Origin: QNZT01 sp964573205
GTDB lineage: Bacteria; Campylobacterota; Campylobacteria; Campylobacterales; QNZT01
Direction of reading: 5' to 3'
Length of the DNA stretch: 61,094 bases
NCBI GenBank assembly: GCA_964573205.1
Contig: CAZNIT010000046.1
Location: forward strand, 1-61,094
Of this stretch, positions 16,655 to 25,500 are shown one piece after another (the stretch's first letter is position 1; the number at the start of each line of letters is the position of its first letter). The notes beneath the pieces are model-generated. The model was not told the DNA's origin. It was given only the letters and a program-made list of their open reading frames with translations, and did no database searches. A program made the position numbers and the translations under genes.

Positions 16655-17425
16655 TCATCCTTTCAGATCCAGAAGTGACGAAACGGGCTCATACAAAGGA
16701 GAGATTTTTTCACTTTTATGAAATAACCTTCCTTCAAAATCCAGATGAGACAACTCCTCTTTTAAAAACTCCAGACTCTGTTCATAATAGAGATAAAGTG
16801 TCAAACGTCTAATATCCGAACTAATTTCTACCACTCCTTCAAGAGGGCCTATGTGCTCAAAAGCGGCATAAAAATCAATAATACCATCTTCACTTGAAGT
16901 TTGGCTGGAAGATGCTCTTTTTTTAAATTGAAATAATCTACTTTTCTCTTCATGATTTAAAAGCATCGTAAAAACATCGTTATTTAAAGCCGATATCATA
17001 TTCGCCAGCGTCATAAACTCCTGTTTCGAGTTCGCATTTGCCATATGTTCTAGAATAATCATCTTCATCTTCGCTTTGGGCGAACTTGAAGTGAGCACTT
17101 CAGCCATTTTCGATGGAGAAAATTCAGGTAAAAACGAGACGAGCTTGGAGTTTTGCAAAAGATCGGGTTTTTTAAGAAGTTTTGAGAGAGAGATCGTACC
17201 GTTTTGTAAATTCTCTTTCATTACTCCCCAATACTTTTTCCCAACCTCCAACTCCAATGTACTTTTTGTACTAAGTTCTCTAGTACCGATCATAAGATCA
17301 TATTTTTGAGGAGCGCTTTTTTGCAAAACCTCTATATTTACCGGCAAAATGGAATTAAACCTTTTCGTAGCCAATTTCGACAACAAAAGATCGATTTTAG
17401 CGATCTGAGTAAGCTGAGAAATCAT
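16655..17425 (-). CDS. Conserved hypothetical protein with a possible FliK-like C-terminal domain
   Basis: A 256-residue soluble protein without a signal peptide that I cannot place firmly. The N-terminal half contains an RNA- or OB-fold-like beta stretch (LELEVGKKYWGVMKENLQNG) and a helical middle. Residues about 180-240 (FYAAFEHIGPLEGVVEIS, RRLTLYLYYEQSLEFLKEEL) resemble the Flg_hook fold of FliK, in which a beta strand around L-G-x-V-x-V/I is followed by a helix that ends in a leucine-rich patch. That is a resemblance by eye only. The ATG at 17425 shares one base with the coaBC stop; a TTG at 17428 is the alternative. Its position between coaBC and uppS is, from memory, conserved in Campylobacter. 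Confidence 0.6.
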   Translation of the reverse strand: MISQLTQIAKIDLLLSKLATKRFNSILPVNIEVLQKSAPQKYDLMIGTRELSTKSTLELEVGKKYWGVMKENLQNGTISLSKLLKKPDLLQNSKLVSFLPEFSPSKMAEVLTSSSPKAKMKMIILEHMANANSKQEFMTLANMISALNNDVFTMLLNHEEKSRLFQFKKRASSSQTSSEDGIIDFYAAFEHIGPLEGVVEISSDIRRLTLYLYYEQSLEFLKEELSHLDFEGRLFHKSEKISPLYEPVSSLLDLKG

Positions 17426-18681
17426 CAATCGCCGATTTGTTTCAAGTTCTCCAAAAGCTGTAAAGAGACGCTCAACTTATCGGCTTTTGGCAATTTTATC
17501 TCTCTTTTGGAGGTTAAAAGAGTTATTTCATTTTTATCGCTTCCGAAAGGATTTTTATTTATATCGTTCAAACATACCGCATCGAGACTCTTTTTTTCAA
17601 GCATCTTTTTTGCATTTTCAAGCGCCTCTTTTTCGCCGCTTTCGGCTTTAAACCCGACACTGAAAATTCCCTCCTTGTCAATAGAAGATAAGATATCTCT
17701 ATTTTTTACAAGCTCTAGCGACCAACTATCTCCAAGCGTCTCTTTTTTCAACTTCCCTTTTTGGGGAAATTTCGGAACATAGTCGCTAACGGCGGCGGTC
17801 ATAAAGAGATAAGGTTTTTTCAAAACAAGCTCCGGTACGCTCTCGTCCATCAAAGTGGCTTTTGTTAAAACACCCTTTTTCGCAACTCTAATAGCATCCA
17901 CCAAATACTCTTCCAACTCTTTTGAATCATCGACATCTATGACATAGAGATCGCAGGGAATATCTTTTATCTTTTTCGTAGCTAGCAAACAGACATCCGC
18001 ACCCTTGTAATAGAGCGCTTTACATAAAGCGGCGGCCATTTTACCGCTTGAGAAATTCGAAATATATCTCACATCGTCTATCTTTTCGATCGTACCTCCG
18101 CCGGTAACGACAACACGACGATTTATCCAAAACTCATCTTTTAAAAGCGTTTGAACGGTTTTATGAAATATATCGGACACTTCCGCCATAGCGCCGATAC
18201 CCTCATCTCCGCAAGCTAGAAGCTTTTTTTGCGGCTCTATCTCTTCGAAATTTAAAAGTTTTAACATCTTGAGAGAGGCTTTTGTGGTATTGTTCAGATA
18301 CATGTTCGTGTTCGCCGCCGGCGCTATGAGAATCGATTTCGTATAAGCTAGCGCAATTTGCGTCAAAAGATTATCGGCTATTCCGTTACTTAGTTTATTT
18401 ATAGTATTTGCAGTAGCTGGTGCTATGACATAAATATCAGCCCATTTTCCTATATCTATATGGTTGTTATCATTTGCCCAGGATTCAGAATCCTGGTGTA
18501 AAACTTCATTTTGGCTGATCGCTTCAAATGTCAAAGGATTTATAAATCGTTTAGCACTCTGGCTCATTACGACTCTAACTTTGGCACCCTCTTTTATGAA
18601 AAGCCGAATAAGATCCGGAATTTTATAGATCGCGATACTTCCGGTAACCGCGATCAAAATTTTTTTGCCGGCTAACAACAT
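17425..18681 (-). CDS. coaBC: Phosphopantothenoylcysteine decarboxylase/synthetase
   Basis: Bifunctional coenzyme A biosynthesis enzyme (Dfp) that ligates cysteine to 4'-phosphopantothenate and decarboxylates the product; 418 residues. The N-terminal flavoprotein part (about 1-175) shows ILIAVTGSIAIYK, HIDIGKWADIYVIAPATANT with the active-site His, and the LIAPAANTNMYLN loop. The CoaB half (about 185-418) shows VVTGGGTIEKIDDVRYISNF, SSGKMAAALCKAL and the LVKNRDIL region. It is separated from glmU by 50 nt and overlaps the next gene. Confidence 0.96.
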   Translation of the reverse strand: MLLAGKKILIAVTGSIAIYKIPDLIRLFIKEGAKVRVVMSQSAKRFINPLTFEAISQNEVLHQDSESWANDNNHIDIGKWADIYVIAPATANTINKLSNGIADNLLTQIALAYTKSILIAPAANTNMYLNNTTKASLKMLKLLNFEEIEPQKKLLACGDEGIGAMAEVSDIFHKTVQTLLKDEFWINRRVVVTGGGTIEKIDDVRYISNFSSGKMAAALCKALYYKGADVCLLATKKIKDIPCDLYVIDVDDSKELEEYLVDAIRVAKKGVLTKATLMDESVPELVLKKPYLFMTAAVSDYVPKFPQKGKLKKETLGDSWSLELVKNRDILSSIDKEGIFSVGFKAESGEKEALENAKKMLEKKSLDAVCLNDINKNPFGSDKNEITLLTSKREIKLPKADKLSVSLQLLENLKQIGD

Positions 18682-18731
18682 AATAAAAATCCTATAATAT
18701 ATGAGTAAAATATAACCGTTATACTAACACT

Positions 18732-20024
18732 TTACTCTTTAAAAAACTTGTCAAAAAATCCATCGACCGTTTTCATATTCGTTCTGCTTATCGCTAGAGA
18801 ACCTTTTTTGACATCTTTGCTAACCGTCGTTCCGGCGGCTATTAAAACTTCATCCTCTATCACTACCGGTGCTACGATTTGAGTATCACTTCCAACGAAG
18901 ACATTTTTACCTATAACGGTTTTGTATTTATTCTTTCCGTCATAGTTGCAAGTGATGGTTCCGGCACCTATATTTGTTCCCTCGTCTATATCGCAATCGC
19001 CAAGATAACTCAAATGTCCGGCCTTGACACCCTTTAGAGTCGATTTTTTCACTTCGACGAAATTTCCTATATGAGTATCGACAAGTTCACATCCCGGACG
19101 TACTCTAGCAAGAGGACCAACCGTCGAATTCATTATTTTACTATCTTCAATGACGGAGTTGGCCTTTATATGGCTGTTGTCTATTTTGGTTCCGTGTAAA
19201 AGCGTCACACCGTTTTCTATGATCGACTCGCCCTCTATCGCTACATCCGCATCTATATATATCGTATCCGGAAGCCGCATTGTTACACCGCCGGCCATAA
19301 AACTCTTTTTAATTCTTCTTTGCATGATCTCCTCGGCACGGCTTAAATCATATTTTGAATTGACACCTTTAAAATTCTCCTCCTTTACATAAAGCGGAGC
19401 CACCTTGAAACCGTCGTTTTTCGCAAGCTCGACCACATCGGTCAAATAGTACTCCATCTGCGCATTATCGTTACTTAGCTTGGGAAGATAGGATTGGAGT
19501 ATCTCTTTTTTAAAAAGGTATATCCCCGCATTTACCGTTTTTATCTCTTTTTCTTCATCGCTCGCATCTTTCTCTTCGACGATTTTCACCACTTCATCGT
19601 TTCTAATAACCACTCTTCCATAGCCCGAAGAGTCATCCATCTTAATGACGCTCATGACAATATCGGCATCGATTTCGGTAAATTTTTCAAGTTCCTGCGC
19701 CTCTATAAGAGGCATATCGCCGTTTAAAACAAGTACCTTTTGATGACGAACATCTATGTTCATAACGGCTCCGCCCGTTCCGGGATAATTGGCATGATCT
19801 TGTATTACGAAATTTATATCGTCAAAATATTTTTGCATTCTCTCTTTTACCAAATCGGCTTGATGAAAGAGTACGACGGTTATGTCGTCACTTAATTTTT
19901 TCGCCTCTTTGATAACGAAATAGAGCATCTCGAAACCCGATATCTCATGAAGTACTTTTGGAAGCTTTGACTTCATGCGAGTACCCTTGCCAGCAGCTAA
20001 AATAATTACTGAATTATTTATCAT
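18732..20024 (-). CDS. glmU: Bifunctional GlmU: UDP-GlcNAc pyrophosphorylase/GlcN-1-P acetyltransferase
   Basis: Makes UDP-N-acetylglucosamine for peptidoglycan and lipid A. The 430 residues are typical of Campylobacterota. The N-terminal uridylyltransferase domain carries the signature ILAAGKGTRMKSKLPKVLHE, then LNGDMPLI and NAGIYLFK. The C-terminal left-handed beta-helix has hexapeptide repeats and the acetyltransferase motifs GHLSYLGDCDIDEGTNIGAG and ITCNYDGKNKYKT. First gene of the operon running to truA; it diverges from motA across a 191-nt AT-rich gap. Confidence 0.97.
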   Translation of the reverse strand: MINNSVIILAAGKGTRMKSKLPKVLHEISGFEMLYFVIKEAKKLSDDITVVLFHQADLVKERMQKYFDDINFVIQDHANYPGTGGAVMNIDVRHQKVLVLNGDMPLIEAQELEKFTEIDADIVMSVIKMDDSSGYGRVVIRNDEVVKIVEEKDASDEEKEIKTVNAGIYLFKKEILQSYLPKLSNDNAQMEYYLTDVVELAKNDGFKVAPLYVKEENFKGVNSKYDLSRAEEIMQRRIKKSFMAGGVTMRLPDTIYIDADVAIEGESIIENGVTLLHGTKIDNSHIKANSVIEDSKIMNSTVGPLARVRPGCELVDTHIGNFVEVKKSTLKGVKAGHLSYLGDCDIDEGTNIGAGTITCNYDGKNKYKTVIGKNVFVGSDTQIVAPVVIEDEVLIAAGTTVSKDVKKGSLAISRTNMKTVDGFFDKFFKE

Positions 20025-20071
20025 GTTTAATTTTCCTTGTAAAAAATGAAGTAATTTAGATATCTGTAATC

Positions 20072-20179
20072 TTATTATTGTATCATAATAAAATATACTA
20101 TTTAATCATTATACTTAAGTATATCGTTCAAACATTAAATAAATTTACAAAACTGTCGATATTTGTATCAATATTGATA
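20072..20179. promoter_or_regulatory. Cluster of palindromes upstream of motA
   Basis: Three perfect dyads lie in the glmU-motA gap: TTATTAT-N6-ATAATAA (20072-20091), the 14-bp palindrome TATACTTAAGTATA (20110-20123), and the 14-bp palindrome TATCAATATTGATA (20166-20179). The last ends 4 nt before the motA -10. They are candidate operators. AT-rich sequence makes chance palindromes more frequent than usual. Confidence 0.4.
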
Positions 20180-20183
20180 TTTA

Positions 20184-20189
20184 TATAAT
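20184..20189 (+). promoter_or_regulatory. -10 element of the motA promoter
   Basis: TATAAT 27 nt before the motA ATG, followed by an AAGGA ribosome-binding site. No matching -35 at the ideal distance; TTGTAT at 20163 gives a 15-nt spacer. Confidence 0.55.
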
Positions 20190-20215
20190 ATTTTCAATTT
20201 AAGGATATTAAAACC

Positions 20216-20980
20216 ATGGATTTAGGAACAGTCATTGGGTTGGTCCTCACTTTGGGTCTGCTCTTTGGAGCGATGGCAATGGGTGTTGGAATCGGTCCAT
20301 ATATAGATGTACCTTCTATACTCATCGTTTTCGGCGGTACTATAGGTACTCTAATGATCGGCTTCAAAATGGAGCATGTAAAAAACTTCGGCAAGATGTT
20401 CATGGTCGCAATCAAGCCGGTCACCGACGATCCCAAAGAGTTGATCACAAAACTTGTAGAGTATTCCACAAAAGCTAGAAAAGAGGGAGTTTTGGCACTT
20501 GAGGGTGATGTCGCAAACGAAGAGAATGAGTTTTTGAAAAAAGGTCTCGGTATGGCAATTGACGGAAATGAACCCGATATCATACGAGATCTTTTAGAGA
20601 TAGATATGCAACAAACCGACACAAGACATAAAGTAAACGCCACATTTTTCGGACAGATATCCGGTTTCGCCGGTGCGATGGGAATGATCGGAACGCTCAT
20701 AGGACTTGTCGCGATGCTTTTAAACATGGCCGATCCCGCGGCTATTGGTCCGGCTATGGCGGTCGCACTTTTGACGACGATGTACGGTGCGATGCTAGGA
20801 AACATAATAGGAGGACCGGTCGAGAATATACTGGGGCTTAGAAATACCGACGAAATGGTTATAAAAACCCTCATTATAGAGGGGATAATGTCAATTCAAG
20901 CCGGTGATAATCCCAGAACTCTCGAAGCGAAACTATTGGCATTTTTACCGCCTAGTGAGAGAGAGAGTCAATTTGATTAG
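20216..20980 (+). CDS. motA: Flagellar motor stator protein MotA
   Basis: Stator subunit that couples ion flow to flagellar rotation. The 254-residue protein has four transmembrane segments (about 3-22, 32-50, 148-170, 180-202) and a cytosolic loop between the second and third that contacts FliG. VPSILIVFGGTIGTLMIGF, FFGQISGFAGAMGMIGTLIG and ALLTTMYGAMLGNIIGGP fit the family. It is 8 nt upstream of motB. Whether the stator uses protons or sodium cannot be decided here. Confidence 0.95.
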   Translation: MDLGTVIGLVLTLGLLFGAMAMGVGIGPYIDVPSILIVFGGTIGTLMIGFKMEHVKNFGKMFMVAIKPVTDDPKELITKLVEYSTKARKEGVLALEGDVANEENEFLKKGLGMAIDGNEPDIIRDLLEIDMQQTDTRHKVNATFFGQISGFAGAMGMIGTLIGLVAMLLNMADPAAIGPAMAVALLTTMYGAMLGNIIGGPVENILGLRNTDEMVIKTLIIEGIMSIQAGDNPRTLEAKLLAFLPPSERESQFD

Positions 20981-20988
20981 GAATAAAA

Positions 20989-21768
20989 ATGGCTAAAAAA
21001 GATTGTCCTGAACAAGATTGTCCCAAATGTCTGCCCGGATGGCTTGCGGCATTTGGAGATCTTATGTCACTTCTTCTTTGTTTTTTCGTACTGCTTCTTT
21101 CGATGTCCACTATGGATGCCAAAAAAGTGGCGGAAGCCGCGGCTTCTTTGACAGGGGCTTTGAGCGTTTTGGAGGGAGGCACGAAGGTCAAAGTTTCACC
21201 CGAGAGACAGCAGGAAACCACCCCGATCGATGCGGAAGATGAGCAAGCACAAAAGATGAAAACTCTTAAAAGAACGATCGTCGAGTTGAACGAGATGTCA
21301 AAAGCTCAAGAGGGATCTAAAGCGACACTCGAAGAAGCTGAAAACGGTTTTATGATTCGTCTGCCCGCAAAACTTCTATTTAAAAAAGGGAGTGCAAAAA
21401 TTGATGACGACGACGCTCTTTTATTTTTAAAGCGAATCGCTCTTATTATCGATAAACTTCCAAAAGATATGAGAGTTCATGTTATCGGTCATACTGATGA
21501 CAGCAAACCGGTTTACTCACCATATGAAGACAACTGGGAGCTTTCGGCTGCAAGAGCTATTTCGGTTGTAAAGATATTGATAAACAACCATATTGAACCA
21601 AAGCTTTTAACAGCTTGCGGTAAAGCTGAATTTGATCCGATAGCATCAAACTTAACCGCTGTCGGTAAGGAAAAAAACAGGCGCGTTGAGTTATACTTTT
21701 TTTCAAAAGACGAGGATGACGAGCAGAGTGTAAAAAAGAGCATTCTGGATAAAATTAGCGGAGGGTAA
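20989..21768 (+). CDS. motB: Flagellar motor stator protein MotB
   Basis: Peptidoglycan-anchored stator partner of MotA; 259 residues. The single transmembrane helix carries the ion-binding aspartate in FGDLMSLLLCFFVLLLSMST. A periplasmic linker/plug region follows (about 60-120), then an OmpA-like peptidoglycan-binding domain (about 125-240) with VIGHTDDSKP and NWELSAARAISVVKILI. The N-terminus before the helix is unusually Cys-rich (CPEQDCPKC). The gene ends only 2 nt before the proposed fliP start. Confidence 0.95.
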   Translation: MAKKDCPEQDCPKCLPGWLAAFGDLMSLLLCFFVLLLSMSTMDAKKVAEAAASLTGALSVLEGGTKVKVSPERQQETTPIDAEDEQAQKMKTLKRTIVELNEMSKAQEGSKATLEEAENGFMIRLPAKLLFKKGSAKIDDDDALLFLKRIALIIDKLPKDMRVHVIGHTDDSKPVYSPYEDNWELSAARAISVVKILINNHIEPKLLTACGKAEFDPIASNLTAVGKEKNRRVELYFFSKDEDDEQSVKKSILDKISGG

Positions 21769-21770
21769 AG

Positions 21771-22508
21771 ATCAAAATAGCAATTGCGGTATTTTTAGCT
21801 CTTACCTCTTTGGCTTTCGGCGGTGACGCCGTAACGGTACCGACTGTAAATCTCTCCCTTTCAGCTCCAACAGAACCAAAAGATCTTGTAAGTTCTCTAA
21901 ATGTTTTAGTAGTTTTAACGCTTCTTGTTTTAGCTCCTTCACTGATTTTGGTCATGACCAGTTTCATCCGTCTTATCGTAGTCTTTTCATTTTTAAGACA
22001 GGCTCTTGGTACTCAGCAAATGCCGCCGAATCAACTACTGGTATCTTTGGCGCTGATTTTGACATTTTTTATTATGGAACCCGTAGGCAAAAAGACATAC
22101 GATGAAGCGATAGTTCCATATATGGATAAAAAGATCTCATACGAAGAGGCTTTTGAAAAAGGAGTCGCACCATTTAAATCTTTCATGATCAAAAATACCA
22201 GAGAAAAAGATCTGGCTCTGTTTTTTCGCATACGAAAGCTTCAAAATCCTCAAAACTACAACGACGTACCTCTTAGTATCGTTATACCGGCCTTTATGAT
22301 CAGCGAGCTGAAAACCGCTTTTGAGATCGGATTTTTACTCTATCTGCCTTTTTTGGTCATAGATATGGTGGTGAGTTCGGTTTTGATGAGTATGGGTATG
22401 ATGATGCTTCCTCCCGTTATGATATCGATGCCGTTTAAACTGCTCATTTTCGTCTTGGTTGACGGATGGAATCTGCTTATCGGAAATCTGATAGCGAGTT
22501 TTAGATGA
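21771..22508 (+). CDS. fliP: Flagellar type III export protein FliP, proposed ATC start
   Basis: Core subunit of the FliPQR export gate in the flagellar basal body. It has four membrane helices, and IRLIVVFSFLRQALGTQQMP and SIVIPAFMISELKTAFEIGF are family hallmarks. The first standard start codon is TTG 21810, which would give 232 residues and remove the signal peptide. Reading upstream in frame to ATC 21771 gives (M)KIAIAVFLALTSLAFGGD, a textbook signal peptide, and a 245-residue product close to other FliP precursors. GGAGGG (the end of motB) lies 5 nt before this ATC. No ATG, GTG or TTG is available in frame between the motB stop and 21810, so I infer a rare ATC start. The stop overlaps the trmA start by 4 nt. 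Confidence 0.9.
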   Translation: MKIAIAVFLALTSLAFGGDAVTVPTVNLSLSAPTEPKDLVSSLNVLVVLTLLVLAPSLILVMTSFIRLIVVFSFLRQALGTQQMPPNQLLVSLALILTFFIMEPVGKKTYDEAIVPYMDKKISYEEAFEKGVAPFKSFMIKNTREKDLALFFRIRKLQNPQNYNDVPLSIVIPAFMISELKTAFEIGFLLYLPFLVIDMVVSSVLMSMGMMMLPPVMISMPFKLLIFVLVDGWNLLIGNLIASFR

Positions 22509-23611
22509 AATGCGAATACTTTGGAAAATGCGGTAGCTGTACGCTTTATGAGATGGATTATGAAACTCAGTTGAACTTTAAAACGGATAAAATCAAAAAA
22601 CTTTTCGAAATAAAAAAGATCGATGTTATAAGCTCAAAATCCGAACATTTTCGCTCTCGTGCGGAATTTCGCATATATCATGACTATGAAAAAAAGAGTA
22701 TCTCCTATGCGATGTTTCAAAGAGGTAGAAAAAGAGTTTTGCCTATAAAAGAGTGTCCGATAGTCAGCAAACCGATAGATAGAATGATGCGGCCTCTTTT
22801 AGAAGCCGTTTCAAAGATCGAAATTTTATCTCATCGTCTTTTTAGCGTAGAGTTTTTATCCGATGACGAAAATGAACTTTTAGCGACACTAATATATCAC
22901 AAAAAAATCGACTCCGTTTGGGAAAATGAAGCGAAAAAGATCGCCCGAAAACTAAAGATCGATCTAATCGGAAGAAGTCGAGGTGTTAAAAAAATCGTAA
23001 CAAAAGATTTTGTAACGCAAAAATTGATCATATCCGGTAAAAAATATATCTTCAAGCTGTACGAGAGCGGTTTTTCACAACCCAACAGCTATGTAAACCA
23101 AAAAATGATAGAGTGGGTAAAAAGCGAAATCGAACCGACCGATACGGATCTTTTGGAACTTTACTGCGGTCACGGAAACTTCACGATCCCTCTTGCGGAG
23201 AGTTTTAGAGCGGTTTTAGCCACCGAAATTTCAAAAAGTTCGATCAAAGCGGCAAAAGAAAACGCACTCTTGAACAATACGCAAAATATTTCGTTCGTAA
23301 GATTGAGCGCCAAAGAGTTGACCGAAGCTATAACAAAAAAAAGAGAATTTAAAAGACTTCAACATATAAATCTCGACGCATACGAGATATCTTACGTATT
23401 TGTCGATCCTCCTAGAGCCGGACTGGACGAGGCGACTCTGAATCTAATACAAACTTATGAAAATATCATCTATATCTCTTGCAATCCGATCACGCTAAAA
23501 AGAGATCTTGAAATTTTAAAAAGAAGATTCATGATAAAAAGATTCGCTATTTTCGATCAGTTCGCATACACGCAGCACATAGAGTGCGGGGTTTTTTTAG
23601 AAAAGAGTTAA
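22505..23611 (+). CDS. trmA: tRNA (uracil-5-)-methyltransferase TrmA
   Basis: Makes 5-methyluridine at position 54 of the tRNA T-loop using SAM. The 368 residues match the TrmA subgroup. An N-terminal region with CEYFGKCGSCTLYEMDYE is followed by a central RNA-binding part and a Rossmann domain: LLELYCGHGNFTIPLAESF, VFVDPPRAGLDEATL, and the catalytic-cysteine motif IYISCNPITLKRDL. The RumA-type iron-sulfur cluster set does not look complete, so TrmA is preferred over an rRNA methylase. It overlaps fliP by 4 nt, ending the mot-fliP operon. Confidence 0.9.
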   Translation: MKCEYFGKCGSCTLYEMDYETQLNFKTDKIKKLFEIKKIDVISSKSEHFRSRAEFRIYHDYEKKSISYAMFQRGRKRVLPIKECPIVSKPIDRMMRPLLEAVSKIEILSHRLFSVEFLSDDENELLATLIYHKKIDSVWENEAKKIARKLKIDLIGRSRGVKKIVTKDFVTQKLIISGKKYIFKLYESGFSQPNSYVNQKMIEWVKSEIEPTDTDLLELYCGHGNFTIPLAESFRAVLATEISKSSIKAAKENALLNNTQNISFVRLSAKELTEAITKKREFKRLQHINLDAYEISYVFVDPPRAGLDEATLNLIQTYENIIYISCNPITLKRDLEILKRRFMIKRFAIFDQFAYTQHIECGVFLEKS

Positions 23612-23617
23612 ACGAAG

Positions 23618-23653
23618 AAAACGGTACGAAGAAAACGCTCCGCACCGTTTTTT
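23618..23653. terminator. Bidirectional rho-independent terminator
   Basis: AAAACGGT-A-CG pairs with CG-C-ACCGTTTT (8 bp, one mismatch, 2 bp) and is followed by TTTTTT. Read on the minus strand the A-rich left arm also gives a T-tract. It lies between convergent trmA and the small lipoprotein gene. Confidence 0.8.
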
Positions 23654-23658
23654 AGAGA

Positions 23659-23913
23659 TTATCGAACCGCTCTGGTTTTTTCGTCGATAATCGGCTCCGC
23701 CTCTTCGACTATTACGGGTGCGGGTGCGGGCTCTACGATCGGAGCCGGTGCGGGCTCTACGACAACCGGAGCCGGTGCGGGCACTGGAGCCGCTTTTTCA
23801 ACCACTTTTTTAGGCGCTGCACAAGGAGCGTTGTTACACGATCTTTTTTCCGCACAACCTCCTAATATCGCTAAAGCAACCAATGCGGCTACAGTCATAG
23901 AAATTTTCGTCAT
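23659..23913 (-). CDS. Small Pro/Ala-rich lipoprotein
   Basis: An 84-residue lipoprotein precursor: signal peptide MTKISMTVAALVALAILGGC with lipobox L-G-G-C, so it is anchored to a membrane. The mature part has Cys residues close together (CAEKRSCNNAPC) and three near-identical PAPAP-plus-Val/Glu units (PAPAPVVVE, PAPAPIVE, PAPAPVIVE), a rigid extended stalk. Function is unknown; a spacer or periplasm-spanning role is plausible. ATG 23913 is preferred over ATG 23916 because AAGGA sits 6 nt before it. Confidence 0.75.
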   Translation of the reverse strand: MTKISMTVAALVALAILGGCAEKRSCNNAPCAAPKKVVEKAAPVPAPAPVVVEPAPAPIVEPAPAPVIVEEAEPIIDEKTRAVR

Positions 23914-24108
23914 CATATATCCTTCAATATTTTTAATATAGCAAATTCCGAATACCGCCCTCTTGAGATGTATTACACTACCGATCTTTCAGTAAAGGCG
24001 ACGGTTCATATGCTCTATAATGCGAATTATACTTAATATTTATAATAATTTACTTAAGGGTTTTATATAACTATGCTTAGATTAAATCTAATAAGTTACA
24101 ATATTTGT

Positions 24109-24600
24109 ATGAAAACTTTTATATTTTTATTCATTTTACTTATTTCGTTCTTCGTATATCTGTTTGTATATACACCCGCTGAAAAAGCGAAAAAAGTTAA
24201 TTTTTCCAATACTTTAAACGCCCCCACACTGGATGCTATCGAAAAAAAAATGAGAGAGTTGTCACCCGTTATAAAAGAGAAGAAAATCGAGAAAAAAGAT
24301 TATACGATATCCGAAAATCTACGCGACTCCATAGTCTATCAAGAGGATACTCCAAAACCTATCTCGGAGCATATCGCTTTTGATACTCTCGTCGAAATCA
24401 TATTGCAAATAAGACCAACTTATCCAAAAGAATCCATTACGCTCAACACCCCTATGAATTCGTTACTTATCAAAGATGAAGATAAAGAGAGATTCAAAGA
24501 GAAAATAGGTAATAATTTCAAACTCCAAAATGGCGAATTAGAGAAGCTTATGAAAAAAAACAGATTGCTTTGGGACTGGGTAAACACCCTAAGACGATAA
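24109..24600 (+). CDS. Membrane-anchored hypothetical protein
   Basis: A single N-terminal transmembrane helix (KTFIFLFILLISFFVYLFVY) is followed by a hydrophilic Lys/Glu-rich, mainly helical region of about 140 residues, probably periplasmic. No known domain recognised. Two starts compete: ATG 24109 places the helix at the N-terminus but has little ribosome-binding sequence; ATG 24073 adds 12 residues and has AAGGG 12 nt upstream. It lies 3 nt before nadK and so probably belongs to the nadK-recN operon. Confidence 0.6.
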   Translation: MKTFIFLFILLISFFVYLFVYTPAEKAKKVNFSNTLNAPTLDAIEKKMRELSPVIKEKKIEKKDYTISENLRDSIVYQEDTPKPISEHIAFDTLVEIILQIRPTYPKESITLNTPMNSLLIKDEDKERFKEKIGNNFKLQNGELEKLMKKNRLLWDWVNTLRR

Positions 24601-24603
24601 ATC

Positions 24604-25500
24604 ATGCATTTGATAAAAAGCGGCGAAAAGTTACCCGAAATAAAGACGGCCGGTCTGGTCATTCGTCCGAAATCTCCAAATTTAAAACCCTACTACGAAA
24701 TTTTGAAAAACTCTCTTAAAAAATACGGGGTAACTCTTTTAGCAGCTCATAACAGCGCATCGCAACTCGGTATAGACGGCGTTACAAGAGAAGAGATGTT
24801 TGAAAAAAGCGATATCCTCATCTGCATAGGAGGCGACGGCACTCTTTTATCTTTGAGCCGAAGAAGTTACGCTTACAATAAACCTATTTTAGGCATAAAT
24901 GCCGGAAATCTCGGTTTTTTAACGGATATACAACTTTTTGAGATAGAGGAGTTTATCGATAAAATTTTTCGCGGCGAGTATCGAATAGATCACAGAATGG
25001 TGCTTGACGTGATTCTCACTTCGCCGGTAGGAAACAAATCGCTCATAGCTTTCAACGATGTGGTACTATCTCGTCCGTCGATCGAAGGAATGGTAAATGT
25101 AAACGCATACGTAACTTCTTATGAAGCACATATGATGAAAAAACATTTAAATCGATATTACGGAGACGGTGTCATCATCTGTACTCCGACCGGTTCGACG
25201 GCCTACAACCTCTCTGCGGGAGGACCGATCGTATATCCGTTAACGGAAGCTTTGATCGTAACTCCCATATGTCCCCACTCTCTTACGGAGCGTCCTTTGG
25301 TATTGCCTGCCGATTTCGAAATCGAGTTTGAGAGTGAAGACGAAACGATCATAGTCGTGGACGGACAAGACATTTATAACTTGAAATTTTTTGATTCCAT
25401 CTGTATAAAAATAGCTAAAAAAGGGATTAGAATGATTCATAGAGTCGAAAGAAACTATTTTGACGTATTAAAGCAAAAGCTTCACTGGGGGAGTAATTGA
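24604..25500 (+). CDS. nadK: NAD kinase
   Basis: Phosphorylates NAD to NADP in the cytosol; 298 residues. The signature ICIGGDGTLLSLSRRSY, then GINAGNLGFLTDIQLFEI, DGVIICTPTGSTAYNLSAGG and the late VVDGQDIY are all present. An ATG start follows the membrane protein gene by 3 nt, and the stop overlaps the TTG start of recN (TTGA). nadK-recN adjacency is, from memory, conserved in Campylobacter. Confidence 0.96.
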   Translation: MHLIKSGEKLPEIKTAGLVIRPKSPNLKPYYEILKNSLKKYGVTLLAAHNSASQLGIDGVTREEMFEKSDILICIGGDGTLLSLSRRSYAYNKPILGINAGNLGFLTDIQLFEIEEFIDKIFRGEYRIDHRMVLDVILTSPVGNKSLIAFNDVVLSRPSIEGMVNVNAYVTSYEAHMMKKHLNRYYGDGVIICTPTGSTAYNLSAGGPIVYPLTEALIVTPICPHSLTERPLVLPADFEIEFESEDETIIVVDGQDIYNLKFFDSICIKIAKKGIRMIHRVERNYFDVLKQKLHWGSN

